Part shown: positions 1-10,128 of the stretch, in pieces | How positions within the stretch are numbered: position 1 is the first letter of the stretch | Layout of the letters: every line of letters starts with the position of its first letter | DNA from: Rhizoclosmatium globosum | Taxonomy: Eukaryota; Chytridiomycota; Chytridiomycetes; Chytridiales; Chytriomycetaceae | DNA length: 64,000 nt | Assembly (NCBI GenBank): GCA_002104985.1 | Contig: MCGO01000069.1 | Span: 1 to 64,000 of the forward strand | Direction: 5' to 3' | The notes under the pieces: generated by a model | Databases searched by the model: none | Seen by the model: the letters and a program-made list of their open reading frames with translations, nothing else | Told to the model about the DNA's origin: nothing | Made by a program: the position numbers and the translations under genes

Positions 1-77
1 GGCCGACCAAATCCAAGGTTCTCATCGCACAACCTCATCTCACTCGATGTATCCAACTAACCTCTGGCTGCAACACA

Positions 78-905
78 GTGTACCTCGTCAAATTCGACAA
101 GCAGCTGTCCAAGTACCCACTCGCAGTTGAGCTTGAGAAGGTAACCCACCTCACCCACCTACTTGAAACACTCTTCTCACCCGAATCCACATACCAGAAA
201 ACCAACATTCCAAAGACGCATTTGGTCGGAGGAATCCTGTCCATGTTGTCCGTCTTTCTTCTCTTCAACATCTTTGGTGATTTGATTGCAACTTGCACGG
301 TGTTGTTTGGTTAGTGTTGTTCTGTTTCGAATCAATCTTCTCTTTCGGCGGAGCTGGATTGGTGGATCTCTGCATGGATCTTTAAGAATGGATGTGAAAT
401 GCGAACTTGGAGACTTGACAGTTGCTAAATTGGTTTCCCACTCCAAAAATCAAAAACAAATCAGGCCGCATACCAATCCTTCAAAGCAATCGAGAAGCAC
501 GATAAGGAGGAAAACACAAAATGGTTGACATATTGGTGCGTCTTTGGATTCATGGTGAGTTTCCCTCTTTGAATTCTATGTGTTCTATTCCCCGCTCACA
601 CAACTCATCTGTACCGTCACCCAAAGACTCTCATTGAAGTATTCTCGGATCCATTGTTTACTGGGTTCCATACTACTACGCTCTCAAGGCCGTTTTTGTC
701 GTTTACCTTACAGAGTTTGACCGGCGCGAACTTGATTTACCCACAAGATTCTCGAGCCTTTCTTGTTGGCTGAAGAATCGCTTGTTGATCCACTATTGGG
801 AAGGTGCGATTTTACTCATTGAATCAATGGCTTGGTTGAACTAACAGACATTGATAGATCAAGACAAAGGCTTCCCAGGCTGCCTCTGAATTCAAGCAGG
901 ATTAA
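78..905 (+). pseudogene. REEP/Yop1-like (TB2/DP1/HVA22) membrane-shaping protein, broken copy
   Basis: Exon-like pieces match the REEP/Yop1 family, which curves tubular endoplasmic reticulum with hairpin membrane segments. Seen in order: an FDKQLSKYPLA segment (78-140), an intron 141-197, IPKTHLVGG plus a hydrophobic stretch (198-309), AYQSFKAIE with TKWLTYWCVFGF (465-554), TLIE, VYWVPYYYALKAVF, TGANLIY, HKILEPFLLAEE, and a Lys/Gln-rich tail ending in a stop at 905. The reading frame changes without an intron near 646-650, 711-716 and 741, and the junction after 309 is out of phase. The family assignment is fairly sure. Whether this is a true pseudogene or an assembly with indels cannot be told here. 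The 5' end is not resolved; no ATG fits the first piece. Confidence 0.6.
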
Positions 906-1438
906 GTTCATGGATACATAGCTTGTTTGCCAGAGATTCAGAAAACAGTTTTAACAGAGACCTCATAAAGAATAAAAATAGTTACACTCATCCACTCTTA
1001 TTTAATATTCTGAAGCTTCATTGTCATTTTAAACATGATTTTTTGAAGGCCAAAAGATACTTTATTGCATTTTTTATACCAATCCACAGTTGATAGTCTA
1101 CAGACTCCTACACCAAGATTATAACAAGTGCCCAGATTATTTTTGAGCCGCTGCATCTCCAAGATCTTTCCTGTACCAAAACACTGCTTTTCCATAATCA
1201 CAATTGATATCCTCGCCATGTTCATAACACCAGCCCAGCCCATTTTGAGCCGCAGCGTGCCCTTGAATCGCAGCTTATGGTACCAAAAAAGGTGCATGAA
1301 AAAGACGCCTCTTTGCTTCAACGACTGCCACTTTGATGGTTCGTGTAATGTTAATGTGCAGAATGTGTTCCAAAAAGAAGGAACAGTCTGCGTTTTCTCT
1401 TCAAAACCAGATTAGCACAAACGCAATTAAACTGTATA
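906..1438. other. Intergenic stretch with a degenerate piece of the REXO-like gene
   Basis: No intact gene is visible. Positions about 1303-1385 resemble 5645-5730, part of the N-terminal exon of the REXO-like gene (same minus-strand orientation). The shared core on the plus strand reads CCTCTTTGCTTCAACGAC. It is therefore probably a broken duplicate of that exon. Two short stretches here (about 1141-1200 and 1225-1275) both start with TTTTGAGCCGC and also resemble each other weakly. Confidence 0.4.
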
Positions 1439-2330
1439 TTGACCGCCAAAACCATCCTGGGCCAAGGCGCTTACGGAGAGGTATATTCTGGAACATACGA
1501 TGGCGTACAAGTTGCTATCAAGACGTTCAAGATGAAAGGAGGCAAGGGCACTGAAAAACTACTCATCGAAATCAAGAAAGAGGCAGCTATTGCAAAAAGG
1601 CTCCAGCACGAAAACATTGTCAAACTCTTGGCTGCTGAACAAGATCCACTTAATGATCAACCGATCCTCATCTTCGAGCGCCTTGGACCAAGTATTTATG
1701 ATGCTTTGGACCGGGAAATGGCGCCACCCTCAGTGCGTTACGTATGCAATGGCTGATTGGCATAGCAGCAGCTTTGAAATTTCTACATGAGCAGGACCCT
1801 CCGATTGTTCATCGCGATCTCAAGCCAGATAATGTTTGATTCGTATGGTTTGTTTGATCTTTAGACACCCCTCTAATTTCAATATTGTACGATAGACTAC
1901 AGTGATCAAAGAGCTGTTCTCGCTGACTTTGGCCGAAGTACGACCTTGTCAATGCGTAGTTACACACAGCGGGATGTACCAAAACATGGGCATGTTTTAT
2001 ATGCACCACCAGAATCTTTTCCCCGAGGATACAAGCCGTCGACCTCATATGATGTCTATAGCTTTGGAATGACCATGTACTGTATTCTGACTCGACACTG
2101 GCCTTTTGAAGGGGAAGCTATGCTTGATATGGATATAATGGTCAAACAATGGATTGCAAGTGGTGACCGACCTTACAGGAATGGAACCATTGGTTTTAAG
2201 CCAGAGGCGGATCCTATATCAGACGCTTCGTGGACACTAATTCAGCGTTGTTGGAGCCAAACCATTGAAGAACGTCCGAATTTTTGTTGAAATTCATGCG
2301 AACATACTTCGACAAAGAATTTTCGAGTTT
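1439..2330 (+). pseudogene. TKL-type protein kinase domain, frameshifted
   Basis: A protein kinase domain of the tyrosine-kinase-like group is readable almost end to end. It has the glycine loop GQGAYGEVYSG, VAIK lysine, HENIVKLL, the catalytic loop VHRDLKPDN near 1806-1834, ADFG near 1920, the PPESF and DVYSFGM motifs, and the C-lobe RCWSQ...ERPNF. All catalytic residues are present, but the frame breaks near 1710-1720, the join between the catalytic loop and ADFG has no in-phase intron that I can find, and a run of five T near 2281 shifts the frame again before the last helix. First-exon start is unclear: position 1439 is TTG, not ATG. A decayed gene is most likely; homopolymer sequencing errors are the alternative. 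Confidence 0.6.
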
Positions 2331-2353
2331 CCATACAATCATTTATTGAAAAA

Positions 2354-3255
2354 GTGGACATCTTAAGTGCTCAAATCTCTGTAGAAATTGACCGTAATCA
2401 GCTAATTGCCTATGGTAGTTTAAGCACTTTCTATGTTGGGACTTTCCAAGATGAGCAAGTGGCTGTCAAGATATTTGAAAAATTCAGAGGAAGAGCCGGC
2501 AAAATACAATTGAACAAGATGCTGCATGACATTGCCATAGGCAAGAGTCTAAGCCATCAAAATATTGTCAAATATTGGGAATTGTAATGGATCCGTTGAC
2601 AGGAGATCCAGCGCTTGTGACTGAACGTCTGGGAGAATCGCTATATGAAGTCATTCCTCCTAATGCCCATCATTAAAATCGCGGACAAATTGGTTGCTTG
2701 ATATAGCAGAGGCGTTTGTGTATTTACATTCTCAAAACCCACCAGTAATTCATCGTAACTTAACGCCAAGCAAAGTTTGTCTTCGTAGGTGGCATTCCGA
2801 CTGGCAACTTTCTTTCTCTAACTATTTGCAGACCCACATGATAAGCGAGCTATGCTCACAAGCTTTGGAATTTCATACTCGCTTGCAGTCGTGGGCTCCG
2901 ACACTAAGGACCAAAGACAGATCGGGAGTATTCTTTTTGCGCCTCCAGAAGCCTATGAACGAGGATATAGTGCCACCACGAAGTACGACGTCTTTAGTTT
3001 GGAATGACCATGTACTTTATTCTGACACGGCACATGCCTTTTGAGAGGGAAGAATGTTTTAACCAGCCAATGATTACAAGCTGTTGGATTTATTCAGGAC
3101 ACCGTCCGTCTAGAATGGGAACTCCCGGCTATAGCAAGGCGGCTGATTCAATGTCAAATGAAGCTTGGAATTTGATTCAACGCTGTTGGAATCAGAATGA
3201 ATCAGAACGCCCTTCGTTCGCTGAAATTTATGAAGAAATTGTCAGTTGGGATTAA
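2354..3255 (+). pseudogene. Second kinase domain, catalytically dead and frameshifted
   Basis: A second kinase domain follows about 60 bp after the first and is clearly its paralogue (shared SFGMTMY.ILTRH.PFE, LIQRCW.Q...ERP). The reading starts with ISVEIDRNQLIAYGS, keeps the VAVK lysine, then breaks near 2575 (stop) and again between 2640 and 2690. The catalytic loop reads VIHRNLTPSK, so the catalytic Asp is Asn, and DFG has become SFG. The C-lobe is intact to the stop at 3255. This may once have been the second half of a tandem kinase-pseudokinase protein together with the preceding domain, or a separate gene. It is now broken in at least two places. Confidence 0.55.
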
Positions 3256-3402
3256 CATATTGTTGATAATGTTTGATAATGTATCCAATACTTCCTCGGG
3301 ACAATGTTAACAGACTAGAACCAGAAAAACCTCTGCTTCCGAAACAATACTCTAAGTTATTCACTCGAACTCATTAAAATTAGCTTCTTATTATCATAGC
3401 AC

Positions 3403-5794
3403 TCAATACGAGATAACACCCCCCTTTTGCTGCACCTTCAAATACTCCAACACAAGCTCCACAGCCCCTCTCGCATCTTCAGCACTATCATGTCCCAGAG
3501 TCTCACCACCCAAAGCCTGAATCCTCCGTCCAAGAACCTTTTCCACCAACATCTTGAGCGAATGTTTCCAAATAGTTCCTTGCGGGTTACTCGCAGCAGG
3601 AGGTTGTGCACGCGGAAAGAGAACACACGTGTCAATAACGCGATCATGGATCAATCGAAGCGCAATCAAGTCGTTCTCAAGTCCATGTCCAATCAAAATC
3701 GTAGCCCGCGACAGTATAGTTCCAAGATGCATATGAAGTTGAGGAAGCGTGAATTTCGCCGACGAGAGTGACGTGATTCCCGAAACTATTTTTTTTACGT
3801 TTAACCCAAACCGTGATCAACTACTGAACCCACTCACATTCTGTATTCAGATCCAACACAGGAAATCGCGGCTTGACAAGCTCATCCAAAACAACTCGTC
3901 CACCATCCAAAACATCCACAATCGTAACTCGCGTGACCTCCATTCCACCAGTGGTATAACTCATTTCACAATCCACACCAACAATCTTCTTCCGCCCCTC
4001 CGACTCTTCAGGTAACATAATGAACGGAATTCGAGCATTCAAGTCCTTCCACGCAGTCTCCTTGAACACATGTGGACCGACTCGGCACCCAGGAGACGTC
4101 ATGTCTTGTTGACAACATGGATAGAATTTCGCTTTTGAAGTAGATCCGGATATTGCTGCGTTCGTTGGTTGCAGGGAAGGACGCGATGTGTGAAACGTGC
4201 ATGCAGTCCAGTCTTGTGGAACGAGATCGTGTGTTGGAAGGTAATCTTGTCGACAACGATTGCACTGCACTAAATCGAATGTTAATGTTTTGTAATGATA
4301 ATACCCTGTATGTGGTATTGATTCGTTCCCACAACGGCGACTCCGTCATATTACTCGTCGTCTTTCGTCTTACTTTCATCTTTCAATCTTCGACAATCTC
4401 ATATCTGAATCATGGCTAATCAGACCCACCTGCAATCCCTCCATCGCATCCAGCATCGTATCCATTTTTTTCTCCCGTTTCACCATCTCCCCCTTCAAAA
4501 CCTCCAACAACAACATGACCAACATTAATACACATCAAATGTCCTAAAGATCTCCTTAATTGAATGCCTCGAAAGTAATACGCGTAATGCTCGCTCCTCT
4601 CACACTCCAACCTCTCCTCTCATTATGTTAAATCTGACTCCATCGTCACTCTTCCTCCCCATTCCACCCCCTCCCCATTTTTTCACGCCCATTCTCAATA
4701 TCACTGTCACTCGCAATCTAACACCATCTCACCTTTCTGCTGCACAACCTCCGACAGAGTAGGATCCATCACCAAAGACTGTGCACCGCCACCAAATATG
4801 GATTGTAAGGTAGGATACTGATGCCTCTCAAAATCATCAGATTTCATCAAAAGAGCCTCAAACTTTTCGACAGCAGGAACATGTTCATAGAGCGAACCAG
4901 CAACCACCAAAGAAGCAGAAGAAGAAGGTACAGGAGCAACATAGACCCCATCAATCCCAACATCATCGACTGATTTCGCAGGAGATCTCTTTTTCAGGCG
5001 ATTGAGGATGGGCACAGCCATAGTAGAATAAGTTGAAGGATTATTGCATTTGGAAAGAAGAGCCGATTCTTGATCGAACGCGTGTTTGTGAGCGAGAGAA
5101 GGAGATTGAGGAAGGATTGGAGCGTAGATGCGCGAGAACTAATGGGATATTCATACACTGAGTGAGTAGATTCCCATCAATAAACAAAGTGAAACGTACT
5201 TCGGCATAAAAAAGATCCAGAATCTTTTGCCGTTTTGCACGATCGACTTTTGAGTGAAATGAAGCTTGGATGATTGGACGGGAGGATGGATTGAATGTCT
5301 GGTTTGTTGTTGTTGTTTGAGTACGAACTTGGAGAGAGAAGAGGAGAAACCTGGTGAGGAGGGACTGGATTGGGTCTCTTTGGAAGTGGTTGAGAAGGTC
5401 GTTGTTGGTTGGACGATAAAGTAGCACTGGTACTCGTACTCGTACTAGTACTAGTACTGGTAGTAGGTGGGTACGAATGTGTCCTACTGATGGCAGCAGT
5501 ACTCGTAGTAGTAGCACTAGCAGTACTAGCAGTAGTAGCACTAGTAGCACTCAGACCAGCACTAGGAACACTCGAAGAACCAGCAAAAGAAGGTCCCAAT
5601 CGCTGCTTCTTTTGAGCTTGTTGAATCACAGGTTGTGTCTGAGTCGAAAGCGGCCTCTTTGCTTCAACGACCGCCACTTTGACTGGTTCGTGCAATGGGA
5701 ACACGCAAAATGTGCCCTGGAAAGAACACTCGATTCCACTGGGACAAACGGATTTGGATACGAGACTTGTCAATGAAGGAGAAATGCTGAACAT
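3403..5794 (-). CDS. REXO1/Rex1-type DEDDh 3'-5' RNA exonuclease
   Basis: The C-terminal part is a DEDDh exonuclease of the RNA exonuclease 1 family, which trims 3' ends of structured RNAs in the nucleus. Visible motifs: VGVDCEM (Asp/Glu), HGLENDL (Asp), and HDSAEDA (His/Asp). A Cys-rich CNRC...C...C segment precedes it, and near the N-terminus is a C-x6-C-x6-C-x5-H zinc-finger-like motif followed by a long Ser/Thr/Ala-rich linker. Introns supported by phase and signals: 5139-5199 and 3786-3837 (which restores DLNTEFSGIT). A RQKILDLFYAE-to-FSRIYAP segment and YSTMAVPILNRLKKR fit the family's conserved middle region. Two parts are unresolved: a frame change between the linker and RQKILDLF (about 5280-5400), and the exons between 4707 and 4275. 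The final exon ends at 3403. Confidence 0.75.
5415..5570. repeat. Triplet-like microsatellite in the REXO linker
   Basis: Imperfect repeats of GTACTC/GTACTA and AGTAGCACT, visible on both strands as CTAGTACTAGTACT. On the coding (minus) strand they encode Ser/Thr/Ala runs in the disordered linker of the REXO-like protein. A similar TAG/TAC-rich stretch lies in the intron at 15,760-15,895. Confidence 0.7.
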
Positions 5795-5835
5795 TTGAAT
5801 CAGATTTATTTATTGTTTAATGCATCAGAGAACAA

Positions 5836-6786
5836 TTATAACATATTATCATCAGATTCTTCGCCTTTTGTTTCATCTAACTCTACAACTGTCTCGTTTT
5901 CTCTCAGCCTCTTTGCACGTCCACGAATAACTAAAAGCTCACACCCCAACACTCGCTGCAGCTTACTTTCAGCTTCCTTCTTCTTTCGTGCACGCTCCCG
6001 TCGTAATATTACCTTCATCCGCAAAAGTACTCCAAACTTTAAATTCATCACAACCACACTTATGAACTCCAAACGCTCACATTTCATAATAACAGACCCA
6101 AACTGTATGCAGACGTTTACAAAAAATAATATTGAAGTAAGGACTCCGTACTGTGCGATTATCAAAAACTCAGAATCAATCAACTCGCTGTTCACTTTTG
6201 TCTTGTGCAGAAACAGAATGTACGAGACCATAAAAATTGTGTCCAGAATAAAAGCCACGACAAGAAACAAAAGAGTGAAATACATCAAGATTTCTTCCAC
6301 GATAATCGAATTTTGGGTGCCATTGTCTACTGTCAATCCAGTACTGACAACTACAGGCGCGTACGCCAACAGAGGCGCAACCCTGATGGCTCCTTTAACA
6401 ACCGCGGATATTCTCGAGTCAATAAGTCCAATACTCCGATCCCTTCCTCGCAACAGAAATCCAAACATCAGCGATTGCTTGAAAAACGTCACTATTGGGA
6501 GCACCACGTTTGTACCATGCTCATAAAGACTTGTTTCAAGAGACGATTGATAATGGATCCACGCTTTCGTTATCCACATTCCAAGAAACGCGACTCCAAT
6601 CATCAACATGATGACGTGACCTCTATGTCCTAAACTTCGTCTCCCATAAACAATACAACTCTGTTTTACATCTGTTGGAAGAGCTACGACTACGACAAAG
6701 AAGCCAAGTTGGAATATGGATATCCCCGCCATTCCCGCACACATGTATGTAATTTGCTTATGGGTGTCAGCCGGTGAGGTATCCAT
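5836..6786 (-). CDS. Seven-helix membrane protein, array member 1 (most diverged)
   Basis: Single-exon gene of 316 aa, fifth in transcription order of a same-strand tandem array of paralogues (5.8-11.1 kb). Hydrophobic segments are spaced as in a seven-helix protein, followed by a basic C-terminal tail containing ESKLQRVLGCEL. It shares with its neighbours ITKAWIHY after helix 2, FLLRGRDRS before helix 4, and FLIIAQYGVL in helix 6. I chose the Met at 6786 because it aligns with the other array members (MDTSPADTH versus MN.(E/D)(A/T)PDAH); the open frame extends upstream to 6927 without homology. No characterised family is recognised. A receptor-like role is only a guess from topology. It is the most diverged member, lacking the RIRP loop seen in the others. 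Confidence 0.8.
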   Translation of the reverse strand: MDTSPADTHKQITYMCAGMAGISIFQLGFFVVVVALPTDVKQSCIVYGRRSLGHRGHVIMLMIGVAFLGMWITKAWIHYQSSLETSLYEHGTNVVLPIVTFFKQSLMFGFLLRGRDRSIGLIDSRISAVVKGAIRVAPLLAYAPVVVSTGLTVDNGTQNSIIVEEILMYFTLLFLVVAFILDTIFMVSYILFLHKTKVNSELIDSEFLIIAQYGVLTSILFFVNVCIQFGSVIMKCERLEFISVVVMNLKFGVLLRMKVILRRERARKKKEAESKLQRVLGCELLVIRGRAKRLRENETVVELDETKGEESDDNML

Positions 6787-6935
6787 TCCTACTGTCTCTT
6801 TTTCTCTGGAAATCTCGATGGGAAATCTCTTGTTTGGATTTATCCCGAAAAATTGCAGGTAAAATTGAGATGGGATATGATGACTCATCCTTAGAAATAA
6901 CCATTCTATTCGATAAAACGCTTTCAACGCAAAAT

Positions 6936-7889
6936 TTACTTCTCAGGGATGCTAACGACAGTCTCATTCAAATCTTGCTTTGATGGCCGAATCTTCTGCC
7001 CACGTTCTCGTATAGCTGCAAGCTCGCACCCCAAAACACGCTCCAATTTACTTTCCCCTTCCTTCAATTTCCGAATCCGCTCCCAATACAACAAAACTCT
7101 CAACCCAATTGCAGCCCCAAACACCAAATTCGCACAAACGGTGGCGACCAAATCCCACAACTCGTTATTCGTCGCAAAGAACATGAACTGAAACCACATA
7201 CTCACGAAAAACAGCGCAGTTGTAAGCACGCCATACCTCGCCACAATCAAAAAAGCAGTGTCAACAGTCTCAACTGAATTCTCTGTCCTCTTTGTCTTCT
7301 CCAAAAACAGAATATAACACGTAAGGAACGTAACATCCAATCCAATGGCCCCAACAATCGACACAATTGTAACACCCCGCACAACAAGCCGAATCTTTAT
7401 ATCCGCATCCAGAGAAAAGTTGCACGCTACGAATAAACTAAGAAGAACGGGAACGTACGTAAGGATCGCCACGATTTTCATTGCGACTTGGACACCCTTG
7501 AACAGCGGTGGTGACAACGAGTCGATAATTTCAACACTTCGATCTCGACTTCTCAGAAGAAACCCATACTGAATCGTTTGTAAAGACGCTTTGATCAGTG
7601 GAAGTGTCGAGAAAGTAAAATACGTGTATGACCCCACATCCTTTGCAGCTTCGAATTGTATCCACGCTTTCGTAGCCCAATACACAAGAAACGATATCCC
7701 AATACTAAGCACAATAAAGTTGACGCGACTGCATATGGGGCGTATACGGATATTTGAACCTGTTCGCGTTTCCTTGTTCCAAAAGACAATTATGATGACA
7801 AAGCAGCTTAGTTGGAGTACTGAAACGACAATCATTGCGATTGAAAAGTATGCGAAAGGAAGATGTGAATCAGGAGCGTCGGAGTTCAT
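6936..7889 (-). CDS. Seven-helix membrane protein, array member 2
   Basis: Single-exon gene, 317 aa, 150 bp from the next array gene on its 3' side. N-terminus DAPDSHLPFAYFS leads into hydrophobic segment 1. A basic loop RTGSNIRIRPICSRVN precedes segment 2 (ends WATKAWIQFE). FLLRSRDRSVEIIDSL lies between segments 3 and 4, FLIVARYGVL starts segment 6, and LYWERIRKLKEGESKLERV forms the start of the cytoplasmic-looking tail, ending in NETVVSIPEK. Start at 7889 was chosen by alignment with paralogues; an in-frame ATG/alternative codon upstream (to 7925) is not conserved. No signal peptide separate from segment 1 is seen. Function unknown. Confidence 0.82.
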   Translation of the reverse strand: MNSDAPDSHLPFAYFSIAMIVVSVLQLSCFVIIIVFWNKETRTGSNIRIRPICSRVNFIVLSIGISFLVYWATKAWIQFEAAKDVGSYTYFTFSTLPLIKASLQTIQYGFLLRSRDRSVEIIDSLSPPLFKGVQVAMKIVAILTYVPVLLSLFVACNFSLDADIKIRLVVRGVTIVSIVGAIGLDVTFLTCYILFLEKTKRTENSVETVDTAFLIVARYGVLTTALFFVSMWFQFMFFATNNELWDLVATVCANLVFGAAIGLRVLLYWERIRKLKEGESKLERVLGCELAAIRERGQKIRPSKQDLNETVVSIPEK

Positions 7890-7935
7890 AGAGTTGGAAA
7901 AAAATGCTGGCAATCTTATATACACTTGGCACTAT

Positions 7936-8889
7936 TTATTTATCGGATATGCTCACCACAGTTTCATTCTGATCAATACTAGATAACGCCTTCCTGTTAT
8001 GCCGATTACGTATTTTCGTAAGCTCACATCCCAACACACGTTCAAGTTTACTTTCAGCCTCCTTCGATTTCCGAACACGCTCCCAATACAACGCAACTTT
8101 TGTAGTCAACGTCGTGGCAAAGACCAAATTCATCAAGAACCCATTCACAATTTCCCATCGTTCATAGTTTATGACAAAAAATGCAAATTGGCAGCAAGCA
8201 CTGATAAAGAAAATACTTGTTGCTACGACTCCATATTTTGCGACTATCAAGAACACAGGATCAATCATTTCCTTCGAGCTTTGAACTAGCGTTGTTCGCT
8301 CCAGAAAGACTATATAAGACCCCAGGAAAATAATGTCCAACACTAAGGCCCCAACAAGCGAGGCAATAATAAACCCACGAACAACAGTACGTATGGACAA
8401 TTCGGCGTCCAGGGAAAAATTGCACGCCACAAAGATGCTTAATGCCACCGGCAAGTACGTAAGGATTACCACGATTTTCAAGGAAATTTGAACAGTCTTC
8501 ATCAAGTCAGGGCATAACGAGTCTATAATTTCAACGCTTCGGTCTCGACTTCGAATAAGGAACCCATATTGAATAGTTTGGGTGGATAACCTGATAAGTG
8601 GCAATGTGGAATAAGTCCAGTTCATGTACAGACTCAGATCTTTAGCAGTTTCAAAGTGGATCCAAGCTTTCGTCGCCCAATATCCTATAAACGAGATTCC
8701 AATTGAAAATACAATCAAGTTGACGCGACTGTATATCGGACGTATTCGGATATTAGTTCCAGTCCTCTTCTCGTTGTTCCAGCGCAACACAAACACGACA
8801 AAGAACCCGAGCTGGAAGACTGATATCACCATCATAGCGACTGAAAAGTACGCGATGGGTAAATGGGCGTCAGGGGCTTCTAGGTTCAT
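7936..8889 (-). CDS. Seven-helix membrane protein, array member 3
   Basis: Single-exon gene, 317 aa, closest to members 2 and 4. Conserved landmarks: EAPDAHLPIAYFS at the N-terminus, RTGTNIRIRPIYSRVN, GYWATKAWIHFE, FLIRSRDRSVEIIDSL, VACNFSLDAE after segment 4, FLIVAKYGV, and ESKLERVLGCEL in the tail, with the C-terminus NETVVSISDK nearly the same as member 2. The Met at 8889 is conserved in the family; the frame stays open to 9051 but that extension overlaps the 3' end of the next gene and is not shared. Short intergenic spacers (47 bp to the member 2 upstream limit and about 140 bp to member 4) suggest very compact, separately transcribed genes. Confidence 0.82.
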   Translation of the reverse strand: MNLEAPDAHLPIAYFSVAMMVISVFQLGFFVVFVLRWNNEKRTGTNIRIRPIYSRVNLIVFSIGISFIGYWATKAWIHFETAKDLSLYMNWTYSTLPLIRLSTQTIQYGFLIRSRDRSVEIIDSLCPDLMKTVQISLKIVVILTYLPVALSIFVACNFSLDAELSIRTVVRGFIIASLVGALVLDIIFLGSYIVFLERTTLVQSSKEMIDPVFLIVAKYGVVATSIFFISACCQFAFFVINYERWEIVNGFLMNLVFATTLTTKVALYWERVRKSKEAESKLERVLGCELTKIRNRHNRKALSSIDQNETVVSISDK

Positions 8890-9028
8890 TTCCAAGAGCA
8901 CTTTTCTTTGATGACTGATGAAAATCTTTGTGAAATACTTTTTGGAAAAGATGATTTTGAAGTCTGGAGACAATAGAATTATGCCCAAATGTGGTGGCAA
9001 ATAATGCGGCTCTCGCGGAAACCAGTTT

Positions 9029-9985
9029 TTATTTACGGGTGCCCAACTCAACCACTGTGCGATTCATATCTTCCCTGGATTTAAATTTTTCTGTACGTTC
9101 CCGTATTATAGCAAGCTCACACCCTAAAACCCGCTCAAGCTTACACTCTGTCTCTTTCAACTTCCGAACACGTTCCCAATACAACGAAAGTTTTGTCGCC
9201 AACGAAATCAGGAACACAATATTCATTCCCGAGGCCCCAATTATGACCCATCTCTCATAATTTGTCGCGAAAAACACTAGCTGGAAAGAGATACTGATGA
9301 AATGGATGGTAGTTGACCACACACCAAACCGCGCGACGATCAAAAAAGCTGGATCAATTTGAACTTCAGTTAAGCTCTCGTCGTGTCTCGTTTTCTTCAG
9401 GAACGTGATAAAAGAGCCGAGAAAGATGATATCGAGCGCAAGTACTCCAACGAATGACGCGATAGTAAAACCACGAACAACCATCTTTACGGTGACATTA
9501 AATCTGGGAGAAACGTTACAGGCGGTCAAAATGCTTATTCCGACGGGAAGATATACTAAGATCGCGACTGATTTCATCGCGATTTGAACAGCCCGAAAGA
9601 GAGGCGGAGAAAGCGAATCCAAAATCTCCACACTTCGATCGCGGCTGCGCAGAAGGAAGCCATACTGGATGGTTTGCATAAAAAGTTTGATGACAGGGGA
9701 GGTTGAAAATGACCAGTAAGAATATGACGTAATATCGGATGCCGCTTTGAAGTGGATCACAGCCTTTGTGGCCCAGTATCCAATCAACGAGATTCCAATA
9801 CAAAAAACGATGAAGTTGACACGACTATAAATGGGTCGTATCCGAATATTAGTTCCTGTCCTTGTTTCTTTGTTCCAATGGATACCATAGACGACAAAGA
9901 ACCCAAGTTGAGAGGCGGACACAATAGTCATAGCGGCTGAAAAGTAAGCGATGGGTAAGTGAGCCTCTGGCGTTTCAATGTTCAT
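9029..9985 (-). CDS. Seven-helix membrane protein, array member 4
   Basis: Single-exon gene of 318 aa. It has the family N-terminus ETPEAHLPIAYFS, the RTGTNIRIRPIYSRVN loop, GYWATKAVIHFK, FLLRSRDRSVEILDSLSPP, FLIVARFGVW and a Lys/Glu-rich tail ESKLERV-like (ECKLERVLGCEL). Seven hydrophobic segments are evident. The chosen Met at 9985 matches the paralogues. The coding end (9029) is 139 bp beyond the start of member 3. Like its neighbours it lacks any motif I know from class A or fungal pheromone receptors, so it is left as an unrecognised seven-helix family. Confidence 0.82.
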   Translation of the reverse strand: MNIETPEAHLPIAYFSAAMTIVSASQLGFFVVYGIHWNKETRTGTNIRIRPIYSRVNFIVFCIGISLIGYWATKAVIHFKAASDITSYSYWSFSTSPVIKLFMQTIQYGFLLRSRDRSVEILDSLSPPLFRAVQIAMKSVAILVYLPVGISILTACNVSPRFNVTVKMVVRGFTIASFVGVLALDIIFLGSFITFLKKTRHDESLTEVQIDPAFLIVARFGVWSTTIHFISISFQLVFFATNYERWVIIGASGMNIVFLISLATKLSLYWERVRKLKETECKLERVLGCELAIIRERTEKFKSREDMNRTVVELGTRK

Positions 9986-10128
9986 CCCGCGTGTTTGTTG
10001 AAATCCCTTCGAGATTAGTTCCATTTGGGAAAAAACCATCACGTCCCCATCACTCAGCCAGATTTATTACATACTGCTACATACCCGCAAAACATGGGAA
10101 GCCGGTGAAACTTATTTATGAACAGAAT

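Noticed and set aside
5177..5615. Microsatellite in the REXO gene as a repeat array of CRISPR type
   Set aside because: Units are imperfect triplets without spacers, in a eukaryotic coding region.
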